This document shows, one piece after another, positions 32,481 through 45,260 of a stretch of DNA of 64,000 nt (position 1 is the stretch's first letter; each line of letters opens with the position of its first letter). This DNA is from Eupeodes corollae. Its lineage: Eukaryota > Arthropoda > Insecta > Diptera > Syrphidae. Location of the stretch: assembly GCF_945859685.1 (NCBI RefSeq), contig NC_079149.1, forward strand, positions 129,172,065-129,236,064, written 5' to 3'. The notes beneath the pieces were generated by a model, which was given only the letters and a program-made list of their open reading frames with translations, did no database searches and was not told the origin of the DNA. The position numbers were made by a program, and so were the translations under genes.

Positions 32481-35400
32481 GTTTTCAATGCTTAATGCAA
32501 GCAGCATACACTTTGATATTAGGCAAAAAAAGAGGTTCAACTTCGAAATAAGCTGGAAATGTGTTTATTACCTTATTTTGCTGTTCTAAACATTGTGTAA
32601 AATGTCTTAAAAAAAGTCTTGGTCCGGAACCGCAAAAAGTTGCTCAAATATTATCTAATTATATGCTTGATAATTTTGAAAAATTGTCAATATAAAGCCC
32701 ATTACGAAAAATATGATTTGCACTGTTTTTGGCGGTCCATAACTTACGACAACAACATGTTATGCACTAATAAATGAAACAACCTTTTTTCTTTATGTTC
32801 ACTTGGGACTGACTCTTGATTGAGATTGTCTGCATCAAACAACTCCCCTACAAGATCCCTTCTTTAAACACAATCTGCATAGCAAGCATAATATGTTTTG
32901 TATATACAAACTGTGTTCGTTTCATTATTGTTTAGGTTATCATTCATGAAGACCATTCGTTCGGTACTAATATATGTTTTTGAGATAACATTCTCAGTAA
33001 TACGATCATTGGTATTGGCGACCCGTGTATGTCGTAAAACCATAGGAGATGCCGATGTTTACATAAACTTACCGATATAGTTATAAATATCTGTTTCAGC
33101 AGAAGTAGAAGAAGAAGTATTGTTAAACAAATATCACTTCACGCAAAGTGGTTAGTAGACACTTCTTCTGAATACAGACACCACGATCTTGGGTCAACCA
33201 AACATTGAATAAATTAGAAATGACACCATAAATGACATCATTATATTAAACACAATATCTAAAACAAGATTTTCAACGCAAAAACAAGAGCATAAACGAA
33301 TTTCTAGGTCAATATCCCTCATTCCAAGGTGAAGCCCTTATTTTACTGGACTAAGGTTAATATGTGTAATTAATTGTGATTTGGGTTCATGCATGGTAAT
33401 TTTGTTGGATACTTACGAAAAATTGAGCTTGGGTCTATCTCACTTTCTGATAATTTTAAATTAATTTTATTTGCACAAAAATATGAATTTTCATATTTTT
33501 ACATTCTGAAATCTTTGTCCGTCAACCAATAAAGTTTCTATGAAAATCAGAAAGAGACTCGAAACAGTACAATATAACAACTACAATTTCAACAAGTGAG
33601 ACGTAACGTTACACTTGGAGTGCCATCATCATGACGTTGTCACTTGTTTATTTATTCACTAGGAGACTCACTCACTTGTCATTAATGTGGTAATTCAGGC
33701 ATAGATACAACCTCAATTATTAATTGCATACTTGTCTGGGTTCGTTATATGAAAACTTGAACTTAAAAAAATTATTAGCAAATTCCTTCCCTAAGAGATT
33801 TGCTCACTTGTATACTAAATATACAAATACAAAAATGTCCACATACGCCACCATGACCCACCATTCAATTCCACAAAATCTATAGTTTTGTTACTCCGGA
33901 AGACCATAAGACCCAACAATCCGTAAGAACGGAAGTCAAAGTGGGAAAATAAGGAACTATACTAACCCCTTGAGGGTGAGAAAATATTGCATGACACCCC
34001 CAATCCAACTCGTTCCCACAAAAAGGTCAATGTCACTCTTAGCAAATTTAAATTCTAAAAAACAAATCTTCTCGCTTCTCCACCTCTTTACATTGATTTG
34101 ATGGAAATAACTCCTTAGAACTAATCTAAGCTGTGTTATAGAATATATAGTTATAGAAAATATAGAATTTTGCTTTCAGTGTTCAATAATGTTTATGTCA
34201 TTGTTTAACCTTTACCTTTACTTTAACACAAAATATAGAAGAAAAAAGTAAACCCTAAACTTCCTTTTTTTAAACTCATTGAATCTGATGAGATTGCGTT
34301 AATCCTTTCTCAAGTTCATTTTATATCCCATCCATAATAATCTCATTTCTGGTCAATTTTTATTTTTGTATAAAGAAAGGCAGAAGAGAAAAAAAACCTA
34401 AACCTAAGTAAAAATAAACTGAGTCATAGCTATTTATCCTGAAGCTTTTGTTTTCGTCCTTCCCAAATGGCCATGACTTAACACAAAACATCCAACAACA
34501 TTACAACAACAACAACAACACAAACACAAACAAAAAATACCTTTTTGGTTTTCATGGCTTGAAAAACTTTTTTTTACTTAGAAAACTTTTCTTTTTTTTC
34601 AAATCAAAATCTACCTTCAAAATCATACAACAACAACAAAAAAGAAAAAGAAAAGCAAGTTGAAAGAGCAAGGAACCTTTTGTGTATATTTATTTATGTA
34701 TGACTGAGAGTTTAAGTCCTGTACAACTTTCGAACTTTCGTCCTCAGGATAAAAAGGTGACTAAATTTTACTTCTCACATTTATTTATCTTTTCTAGTTT
34801 TTGTGGCAGTTAAGTGGCAAATTTTATATCTGATTGATTTGTTTCCAAAAACCAGAAATATTCGTACACATATTTGAGTTTCTATACTTGTCAAACGAAA
34901 AAGGACTTCTTTTTTTTTGTGTAAGAGTTTCCATGTTTTTCTTTTGGATAAGTTTTTCATATATGTTTATATGTAAACAGTATGAAAAAATGGAAACTTT
35001 TATTTGAGGAAATATTTTTGTAATGCAAAACTTGATAGTTTTTCTTTTTAAATACAAATAAAAATATAAAAGTTTAGCAATGATATATTGTTGTTTGTAT
35101 TTTGTCTTCTTTATTTTTTAGTTGAAGCAAACTTATTTATACTTACATAGAAGATAAGATACCGAACAAGGAAGAACTTTATTGAATTGATGCATAAGGG
35201 CGGCCAAACTTTCAATGACCACTACTTGAATCATCATCATGGAAGGGCCAGAAGCAGACTTACTGTAAGAGATGGAAGAAGTTATTTTCAAATAGCTATT
35301 TTGATACCAAAGATATTTATCTGGTATCTGTAAGAGAGAAAAACTTGACTTGCATTAGAAAAGAAATACATTTTAAAACTTAAATTTTTGAATTTATAAT

Positions 35401-36239
35401 TTTCAACATATTAATGTAGTGTGTTTTATTTTTCAAACAGTAGTGGAAAAAGTTTTTCGCTTCTTTTCAAATTATTGACAACGAAAATTTACATTTGGTA
35501 GGTGGAAATTGTCAAACCATAAAATGTCAAATACTTGAAGTTAAAAACACAAAATTTTAAATTGATATAGAGTCGGACAAATTAGAAAGCTGAAATGAAT
35601 GGAAAGAATTTTTTGTTCCTCATATTATCTTTTTTGTATTGAAAGTAGGAAACTTCGTTCTTGTTGATTCTCAATAATTGGTGCCACAATTACTATGGAA
35701 GATAAAATTCATACTCGAAGACGCTCAGAATCTCTTTGGGGTTGACTTTATCACACTTCTCTCAAAAATCAATAATTGTCTGCCTCTGTATGAAGCAAGC
35801 CCAAACGAGACCAGCAATAAACTTATGTTTCTTGACTTCTGCATTAAAATATGTACAACACCATAAAGCAACGTAATGTTATTTTATATATCATTAGATC
35901 TCTCATCTCACATCCTAAACACATCCACGACGACGCCGTTTTGCTCTGAGAGAATAGATTAGCCTCAAGGCATCGGCCATTCTTTATAAATACTTTCGAT
36001 TTCGAATGGATAGAGATACTTTGACTAAAACAGGCACTTTCATTTTAGTTAAATCATCCTAGAATTCAATGTCAAATTAAAGTTAACGCAAAGATATATG
36101 TTATAATTGGAGATTCTTTTTTAACCTTTGTAATAAACTTAAATTAACCTTCAAACTTTGCGGTTTAACTTATTCAATTGTTCTCTTTTTTTTCTTAATT
36201 GTTTTCAATAAAAAATTCTTGTTTTGAACAAGTGTACTT
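32481..36239. other. AT-rich stretch, no recognised gene
   Basis: No coding frame is convincing. Visible items are a CAACAA simple-repeat patch (34498-34530, 34627-34645), a small palindromic cluster near 33594-33618 (CAAGTG...CACTTG around GTAACGTTAC), and otherwise AT-rich DNA. Confidence 0.35.
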
Positions 36240-38735
36240 TGAGTACACATTGGTCCTTCGAGCCAGATTTGCAGATTACCCATGTTAGGGACAGACAACA
36301 GACTAATGCTGGGCAGAGACAGAGGCCCGTGTAAGCATTTACGAGTCAGGGTTGCGGGTTCATGAGGGGCTGGATAAGTTCCTCCTCTAGAATGACAGAC
36401 AATGAGACATATTTAGGCACTGAAATATTCGTACACTACGATTGTCGTAAAGTCATTCTTCCCGGTCTAACCACCTTTGAAGTGACTTGCATAGTTCTCA
36501 CTTTGGACAACAATGAGAACATTCTTCTTTTGTCCCTTTAAAATAGATGTAACGCGTCCCAAACGGACATTAACTTAATCTGCTCGACGCATTCTGCCAA
36601 AACCATTTTAAATTTATAATCGGCCGCGATTTCAACGCCCACCACCAATTTTGGCTCGATTACCAAAACATCAATCAAGGAGTAGCTATTTCAGAGTGGC
36701 TTATCTCTAACTCCCACACTCACTTCTTTGAGATAATATCTCAACCAAAGTTGCTTTACGGACAAATTGAAAAATCAATCCCCCAGTTCATCCTGCAATT
36801 TAGACAACCTTGAAATCGATTCTGGTATCAATTTCAAATTCCATAACAGACACTCTTGCTGAACAAGAACAACCCCGAGTTTCCTAATGAATATACAAAG
36901 ACTTTTTCGAGCGTATATCTAATATGCATAAATATTGGCAAAAACTTAGGAAAATTCTGCAAAGAATATTTCATCGCACTTTGAGTACAGAAACATCCTC
37001 TAAATGGTGATCTACTACTCGATGGCAACTCCCTATCGTGTGACAGAGAAAAGGTTACTGCTTTTTCTAACAAATTTGAAAGCAATTTTATTCCTAACCT
37101 TTCCGTTTACCTGCCTAACGTCAATAGTGAGGTTTCAAGACTAACATCGCAGTCGCCTGAACCCCTCACAACATTCTGTGAGGATAACTCGTCAGTCAAT
37201 CCACTTGATCTTTTCTTGACAATCCAATGTGAAAGCGACAAGAAATCGTCTGGACCTGATAAAATTTTCAATTTTGTCATAAAAAGCCTTCCGTCTATTG
37301 CTCTTATTTTCCTCACAATAATTCCCCGACAAATGGAAAATAGCAAAAATATTCCCAACCCCCAAAAAGCCCATAGCAAGTAGTGCGAATGACTTTCACC
37401 CCATATCCTTGCTTCCTAATCTCAGCAAACTTCTTCAACTGCTGATCCTCAGAAAACTTCGCTCACTAAGCCAGTCACTGGGTCTAGTAAAACATAACGA
37501 GTTCGCCTTCAAAGCCAAACATCAAAGCTTCACGCTGACACAACTTTTGGTCTTAACAAAGACCAAACGACTATAGCCTGTTTGCTTGATATTAACAAAG
37601 CATTCGATTCCGTTTGGAAAGAAGGTCTGGTCTTCAAGCTGAAATCTTTTCAATTTCCTGCCCACCTTGTCCGTATTGTACACAGTTTTCTTTCAAACCG
37701 TAAGTTTTACGTTTAAATAGGGAACACTGATTTGACTCTTAGGAATGTCCTAGCGAGGGTTTTCTTAAGGATCGGTCCTTGGGCCTTACTTGTTCAATCT
37801 CTACACCTTCGATCAGTTGATCAATATTAAACAAACAACGACACTTCTATTCGCTGACGACTCAGTAACGTACAGTACCTCTAGGAGTCCTCAATTAGCT
37901 CGCCGTAGAATCAAAGAGCACATTACCTCCAATGGGGAACAGAACAGCCTCAAGGAATGGTTTATCAACAAAATGTAATCTATTATCCTTGACCCTCCCT
38001 GACAATACTATAGTAAGACCCAAACAAAGCGTGAAATATCTTGGAATCCATTTCTCTGAAAGATGTAAATTCAACCAACACGCTAAATATACCCTTCGAG
38101 AGGCGAACGGTGCCTTCTTTTTCGTATGCCCCCTTTTTTACAAAAGAGGCGGTCTTATAACCCGGACGAAGCTCTTGTCTTACAAGCAACTCATTCGTCC
38201 TATTCTAACCTACTGTATCCCTATATGGTGTACAATAAGACCCACCAACACGAAAAAAATTCAAGTTTTTAACGTAAGGTGCTCCGAGCTTGCACTTCTC
38301 TCTATAGGACACCAAATTCCGTTCGCTTTTATAGCAATACGCTGCTGGCATCGTGCCAATGGATGCCTACCTCCACCACCTTAGCACTACCATGCTTAGG
38401 AAAATTCCAACCAATCCCAACCTTCTAGTTAATTTAATTACTGGCAACTCAACACCAGAAGACCGATATCTAGATGTGCTGTCCATAACGGATGCCCTAC
38501 TTCGAATATCGAGAAACAAAAGATTCGGACCCTTTTACGTAACCGCCACCCCGCGGCACAACAGGGGCTGAAGCAATCAGAGAAGCCCGGAATCCCTCCC
38601 TGGATCCGTTCCACAATCCTACCCAACAACAACCGACAAGGACGCATGGTACTTCTTACACCATCCGCTACTGATCATCAATAAACACTAATTAAACTTA
38701 TAATGTTAGCCTCAGATATAATTTAAAAAAAAAAT
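36240..38735 (+). mobile_element. Jockey-like non-LTR retrotransposon relic with poly(A) tail
   Basis: Blocks in order: endonuclease strand GRDFNAHHHQFWLDYQN near 36620 (the usual GG-DFNAHH-W pattern), linker, then RT from about 37190 (SSGPDKI, FPDKWKIAKIFP, HPISLLPNLSKLL, LLDINKAFDSVWKEGL) with FADD at 37850-37861, and a C-terminal region (SVKYLGIHFSERCKFNQH, YKQLIRPILTYCIPIW). An A-run at 38726-38735 after the last frame is a poly(A) tail. The PISLLPNLSKLLE and KAFDSVWH/E signatures point to the Jockey clade. Several frameshifts. The 5' limit is approximate. Confidence 0.85.
37190..38575 (+). pseudogene. Jockey-like ORF2 RT and C-terminal region
   Basis: Motif A reads LLDINKAFDSVW at about 37585-37620, with the catalytic Asp. 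Motif B is disrupted by an indel (only IGPW near 37775 of the usual GVPQGSVLGP). Motif C is LLFADDSVTYS at 37844-37876. From 37932 a 150-codon frame gives LPDNTIVRPKQSVKYLGIHF, the KLLSYKQLIRPILTYCIPIW block and a Trp-His stretch; it passes with a frameshift to a frame ending at 38571 (STPEDRYLDVLSITDALLR, RHNRG). In the intact element this protein primes reverse transcription at chromosomal nicks. The breaks make it inactive. Confidence 0.82.
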
Positions 38736-41700
38736 ATATACTTTAAAATTTAACTAAATACCTAAGCCTTCTGTGCTCGGAAATTCTTCTCAATGTCATA
38801 GCTCGTTTCTCCAAATTGTACAAAATAACCTTAATTATCTTTGAGCTTCTAATCAACACCACTAGATGGATACAATCCATACATTTGTGTTGATTTAGTA
38901 TTATTATCGTTATTTCGAATCCGACTCGTTGCAAAAAAATCACCTATTTAAAAGTGCTCAAGGCTCTTATGAATTGCGCTAGAAGACATAACTAATGTGT
39001 CCAAGTAAAAATATTGGTGCGAAACGCTAACGAACCAATTTTCGATTTACTTTTAGGTCGTTAAGTTATGTATTTTAAATTTAGGAGAAACAACGCAATA
39101 TGTTTAAGAAAAAATGTATTATTTGTTGGTTTTTGTTTTATAAGTTTTCCCATTTGCAGAAATAGCAAAGAGGTACAATTAAATTTGGACCGAAAGCTCG
39201 AAATTTGATTGAAAAATTTACACTTTAAATGTTTGGCTCATAGGATTTACGCCATAATTTAATTTTTTTAAACACTAGGCATTTTTTCTTGTTCAAATTG
39301 TTTTTTTGTTATGTTTAATTTAGACAGAAAAGTTGACAATCGTGCCAGAAAATGGAAATTTGTCTAGAATATATGTTATTATTTCATTTTGTGGCCATTT
39401 CTGTTTTTGTTTCAGAGAACCGGTCCTGCCTGCCATAATTTAAAAAAACTTTTGGTTTATTTTCTTGAAAAAAAATGTGTTTCCAATTTAACAGAACACA
39501 GTATTTAGTGTTTTCCAAACAAAATCGCATAATTTCCGAAAGTCATTTTCAAATTCTAGGTAAACATCTATTTTAAATTCATTTTAAAAGTACTTGTAAT
39601 TTAATTGAGATATTTCTCAACGATTTCAGTTATTTAGAATCAATGTGAGCATTGTACGTACGAGATAATTTTGTTCGTTATACGTCCTCCACATTTAAAT
39701 TTCACAGATAATAACTTCAAGGTGTGCAATACATGCCTTTGAAAAAAATTCAGTACCTGTTTCTTTCGAATTATAGGAATTAAACGAAGTGAAGTTTTAA
39801 GTTGTTTAAGTTTAATGTTCAAGTGAAAATTTAAAATTTAATGAATTTTAAGAAAATCAACAGATACTTTTTTTAATTAATCAAAACAAATGATAACTAA
39901 TTTTTCCTCAAAAATAATAATAAAAAATTAAAATCGTCTTCAGATTAATGTTTTTGGATAATAAAGTTTCTGACAGTTAGTAAAAGTTTTAGAAAAATTC
40001 GATTGACGATTTCTTAGAAACAATTAAATTACAGGAAAATCTCTTCTTAGATGTTTGTAAAATTGTTTTAGACTGAAAAATCATCAGAATAAATAAATAT
40101 ATTGACTTTAAATTTTCTTAATTTTATAGAAAATAATGTTGTTGACATTTTATTACGAAAAATAAAAACATAGAATGAAATACTACTTGAAACTGTTGAA
40201 ATATCTTTCAAACCAAGTGACATACTTTTATAATATGTTTTTATAAGTTAGAATTTTTTTTATATAATAATACAAGACAATAAGATTGTCGAAAAGAATT
40301 TTGAATTCTTATAATGTGATGTACACTTTTTTAATCTAATTAGCGGGATACTTCCATGGTGTCTATTAGTCCAAAAGATCAAATCAATTCTCCCTACTTT
40401 TTCCAATTTATCTTTCTAGCTTCATCACTATGAACACCTTAAAAAGGAAGAAGTGCTTTATGAACTACACAAATAGAATCTTTTCAAAAATAATTTCAAA
40501 ATTTCAAAAAATTTGGTGGCGTTGTTCTTGAATAAAACGATTTATGATGAATTGTCAATCATTACTGAACAAAACTGTTTAATATTTTGACATTCCCAAA
40601 CGTAAAATTATAGACTACACCAAACCATTTGAAAATTCTTATGCAGCCAAAAAACACCCTACACATAAATGTATTCCTCGTAAATAATAGAAATAGTTAT
40701 CTTAGGAATAACAGTTTTGAAACTAATTTATAGTAGCACAGAACCACTCTAGCAATATTAGGATCAAAGGTTCTGTAATTGTCTAAAAATGCTAAAACTT
40801 CTTTTGCATTCTTAACTTCATTATGTTTCTTCATTTTAGAAAACTTCTTTTTTTCTCCTCATGTATGTTTTTGATGGTGTTTTTTTTTTTTAAGTTACTT
40901 CATGATTTCATTTAGAAATGCACTTCACTTTTGAAATTAATTTGTTTTGCTTATATTAGCTTCAAAACAAAATATGACACCTACACAATTTATTTTCTAT
41001 TCCATTTGAATCAAAAGAAATGAGTCCAACGGAAAGGGTAATTTAAAAACTTCGTATGTCCAAATCTTATCCCGTCGGGCATTTCAAATGAAGAGAAAAT
41101 AATTGCCAAAACTTTTATGAATAAACTTTAAGCTTAAAGGAAAAATATTGAATAAGTTTTGTCTTTTGTGTGTGGTATAATTTGAAGCTTTACCTTAAGA
41201 AATGTCTATGTTTTTTTTTTTAAACTTGACACACAACACGACCGACACGCAATTGGGATTAATTAAGTACTCTACTATATTTAATAAAATATCCTTAAAC
41301 TAATGTCAGCAAAATTAAAATTTTTTTTAAGGACTGCACCATAGTCAGGAAATATACAAAAATAAAGAAATAAAAGATACAAGATACAAGAAATTTAATG
41401 AATCCAACACAACACGAAATAACAACATCGCCATTTTGATCCTGCTAGATTGGTCCTGCGGTGTCTGTAATGCTAGATGGCTTATCCTCATTTTACTCCC
41501 CCTTTATCCATGGTTGCCATGTTCTGAAACAGCTCAATTTAAAAACCGTTAAAGTAGCTCAAACTATAGCCCAGTTTCGTTTTAATATCTTACCACTATA
41601 GCACTGCTGTACACACCTAAAAAATTTATAAAAAAATGTACTGTTTACATAATTTACTATTTGTACGAAGGAAAATAACGCCAAAGAGCTACTTATAGCT

Positions 41701-42782
41701 CAATTATTCTTATATGGCTGTCGTAATAAACTGTTTTCAGTAATTTAAAAAAAAAAATAGCCCAATTTCCAATAAATAGCCCAACCTGGCAATCCCTTCT
41801 GTGTCATTGCAGATTGAGAGAGAACTTTTATATAAGTATGTGAATTAATGAAGCATGCATGTGTACACACATATACATGTATATAGAAGGAAATGACGGT
41901 CGAATTTTCTTCCTTTTTTTATTTCTGCTGCGGTAATCGAAATAATTATTCATTTTTTCCAACTTCTGTTCCGTCTGTCTCTTCCCATTCCATTATAATC
42001 TCTTTTCTGTCTCTCATCCTAGTCCCTTTTTTATTTTTTTTTATTTTGTATTTTTGCTTCTCTTCAGGTTTTATTTTTATACTCGGGGGGCTGAATTAAT
42101 TTTGTTAATTAATATTATCATTTATTATTCAAATGCAGAATGTTCGCCCTTATGTTTGCTGGGTAAGATAATTGAAGCGAGAAATAGAGGCAAATTGTGC
42201 GGTTGTGAGAGAAAGAGGATGTTATGATTTGCATCTCTGTGCTGGGCCAGCTAAAAAAATAAAAAAAAACTTTACCTTTTATATTAATTAATACAAAAAC
42301 AAAACAAGAGGTTTAAGGTCGTCTTTTGAAAAACAAAACAAAATACAGAAGTATACAAATAAAATCAGCTACATTTTTGTATTTATAATTTTAATTTTTT
42401 CTTCCCTTTGGAAACCAAAGGTACAATATTTGTAGAAAATAAAAGAACGGAAGGACACACAGGTTTTAGGCATATGGCGGATGACAACAACTTTAAACCA
42501 TTTGTGCGTATAAATTATTAAGGGTAAGGAACTAAAATGAGGAGTATTCTTATGTCTTTAAATAAATTTGTAGGAAACTAGATTCTACTTCTCTATGGGA
42601 AAGAGATTTTATTTTATTAACCAGGAATTAGCATCAAGTAGTTTTGATAAGTACTGACAAGTTGTGATATCCGACAGAGTTATCCAATTATCCGACACTG
42701 TAAACATGTATTCTAATAGTTGTAATATCCGAATAAGGTCTAACTTCTCCAGAAATCATGGTATTTAGGTGAGATAGTTTAG
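38736..42782. other. long AT-rich stretch, no recognised gene
   Basis: About 4 kb with no protein-like frame, TIR pair or tandem array recognised. A region at 41520-41790 repeats words like TAGCTCAA and TAGCCCAA. Could be intron or intergenic DNA. Confidence 0.35.
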
Positions 42783-42891
42783 ATCTGACACTATCCGAAT
42801 CTGAGACTACCCGGATCCATTCATTTATCCGGCAGTTATGATCTTAAAGCTTGGAATTAAAGCTGTTTTGGATTCTGGGATAGTGTCAGAT
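42783..42891. repeat. imperfect inverted repeat
   Basis: ATCTGACACTATCC-GAATC at 42783-42801 pairs with the complement of 42871-42891 (reading GATTCTGGGATAGTGTCAGAT), with two unpaired bases and a 69-base loop. ATCCGA words recur nearby (42670-42830). It may be a fragment of an unclassified short element. Confidence 0.5.
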
Positions 42892-43050
42892 ATCAACTAC
42901 TTTAGATACTCAGAAAATACAAAAAGCATGAACGTGAGTCTGGATCTGAATGTGAGAACGTCAGCTATGTAAAACTTTTCGAAAAATGTCAGATTTCAAC
43001 TGTCTATAACTCTCTCGAACATTTAAATAGGAGATATGAACGAATCGACA

Positions 43051-45260
43051 CTACCTTCTTCTATACGAAAAACAGACGGTCACACTAGATCCTATGGCGT
43101 GATTCAAGTATTTCTCTCGTTGCTTTATGTCCACTGCGGAAATGAGCTGGTATAAAGAAGCTTTTAAATCATTCTGGTTATTACACAGAAGGTTAAGTTC
43201 TATTCCACATTCTGTTGCCAAATATATCCAATCAGCACACCAACTTCTTTTGGTTCGTATTACTTGAAGCGCTACAATCTTCAGAAGCCTTTTATTGTTC
43301 ATCTCCATAACTCTCACGATGAAATCGACTTGCATTTTTAGGATTCGTATGAAGGTGATAATTCTGATTCCAACATAATAACATAGTTGGGTTGGGTGTA
43401 TTTGATGGCAGTCTGAAAATTCGCTTAATATAGTATCGGAGAGGTTTCTCAACTGTTTCGTATTATTTCGTTCCCTATGTTTGTGCTGCGTATAGCATGA
43501 CAGACTCAGATACCGCTTCAAATATCTTAAACTTGCTGCTATGTGCTATACTTTTGTTAGAAAAACATCTCTTTCAAGTTGCACTAATTGCACCTTTAGC
43601 CTTAACTAGTTTCTGATTTCCATGAATTTCCATGCTCAAATTTTTCGTTGAGTGAACTCAAATTTCCTTGAACTCCGTGAAAACTTCAATGACCTCTTCA
43701 TTATAGAACCATTTCTCTTTCGCTGAATTGCGCCTTTCTTCTCGTTTAAAAATCAAAAGAACAATGTCGTCCGCAAACAGTAATGCTTTTATTATTTGTC
43801 CGATAAAGTCTATGCCACCTGGTAAGAGGTCTGTGAGATATTCAATAAACAAGGCGAACAGACTCGGACTCAATGTACGGCCTTGTCTGACTCCCAATTG
43901 TGTTTTAAACCCTCTCAATAACTCTTCTCCATTCCATCCCAAACTAGATAAGCGCATGTCTGTCGATCATATCAAATGCAGATTTAAAGTGAACGAAAAA
44001 CGTATATAGTTCTTGTCCTAATTCAGGAATGTTTCTGGATACTTTTAAGGGTAAAAATGTGGTCTACCGTCGAATAACCTGTCCTTCTTGCTTGAAATTC
44101 CTTTAATAGCTTGTTGTCTTCTATCCATCTATTAAAACGTTTTTGCAAAACCAGCGTGAATATTTTATATGAAGCATTTAGAAAGCCAAGCTCCCTTTCT
44201 TATGAATCAGGAAAATGATGGACTCCTTGAATTCTAGTTATAGACAGTTGTCATTCGATTGATTAGTCTTGCTGCGCCATACTTATAAAACTCTGCTGGT
44301 ATGCCATTCGTTCCGCATGCTTTCCCATCTTTAAGTTCCATTACAGCTGAAATCACTTCTTGGTGTCTTATTGCAGCATCAAGAGTTTCATTTTTAAAAC
44401 CCAGAGTAGAGTATTGAAAAACAAATTTCCCTTCTGTTGGGCTCAACAAACTCTGAAAGTGAAAACTTTTTCCCGTTAAGCTGCTTTGCCAGGTTCCAAA
44501 ACTCCTTTCCGCTTTTACAAGACGCTTATCTCTTGGATTTAGCTTCGAAGAATGCTGCCTTCTTTAGCTTGAAAGATCTATTACCCAACAAATATTGATT
44601 TTTGAAGTAGCCATTATTGGAATATATGTATGCTCTAAGCCAGCTAAACAATAAGTGCCGTGCCTTTCTACAGTCTACATCAAACCATGGCTCTATTAAG
44701 TTCACCTGGGCTTGTCTGTTGGCAGCAACAGTTGGATACGATTCCTTGATTATTTTATCCAGCTTGTATAGTTCACAATTTCTTTGACCCAACAGTGAGA
44801 TATCAAGCCTTACCTGATATTTCGAAATTTTTAACCTTGGCTTCTTCAGCTTCTCTGGAAATCAGTCCGAACGTTATGATCATTGGAAAGTGGTCTGAAT
44901 ACGGTAAAGTCTCTATTTTCATGTCAATCATATGCTCATTCCATTCGTTGCCTACGATACTATAGATAGTCTATCACAGAGCTTCCCTGACCACTGACAA
45001 AAGTTAATTGTCCTTCCATATCTGACAAGCTTGTACCATTTTGTATTCTCAACCCAGTTGCAGACTAGATTTTTCGATTTCCTCTCGATTCCCAGTACAC
45101 TGTTCTCAGTTCTCATCATCGCTATTTCGATCTTCAAGAGCTGTCAAATCATAAGCGTCACCAGCCAGCTGTTTGATTATCAACGAACCATTTTCCGGGT
45201 CCGAAATTAATTTTCCATTTCTATCGAAATAAACCTTTTTTTCACAAATTAAAAGCATTT
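43051..45260 (-). mobile_element. non-LTR retrotransposon, lineage A copy 3
   Basis: On the minus strand from about 45260: endonuclease end (NSVLGIERKSKNLVCN, GRTINFCQWSG, then YSDHFPMII with the SDH motif intact near 44895), a linker with LIEPWFDVDCRKARHLLF (44680), the pre-RT segment MELKDGKACGTNGIPAEFYK (44330), RT motif B (LGVRQGRTLSPSLFALFIEYL, 43860-43905) with FADD at 43766-43777, and the lineage signature RLPSNTPNYVIMLES near 43390. Motif A and flanking RT are missing around 43980-44200. The end signatures match the copies at 17455 and 62630. The 3' end is near 43051 or somewhat lower. Confidence 0.86.
43658..43957 (-). pseudogene. RT palm fragment of lineage A copy 3
   Basis: A frame of 99 codons carries FKTQLGVRQGRTLSPSLFAL (motif B; the usual CVLSP is RTLSP) and LPGGIDFIGQIIKALLFADD (motif C, FADD at 43766-43777) then an Arg/Glu-rich end where homology is lost to a frameshift. 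The fragment preserves two of three catalytic aspartates in FADD; the motif A Asp lies in the deleted part. It has no independent function. Confidence 0.8.
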
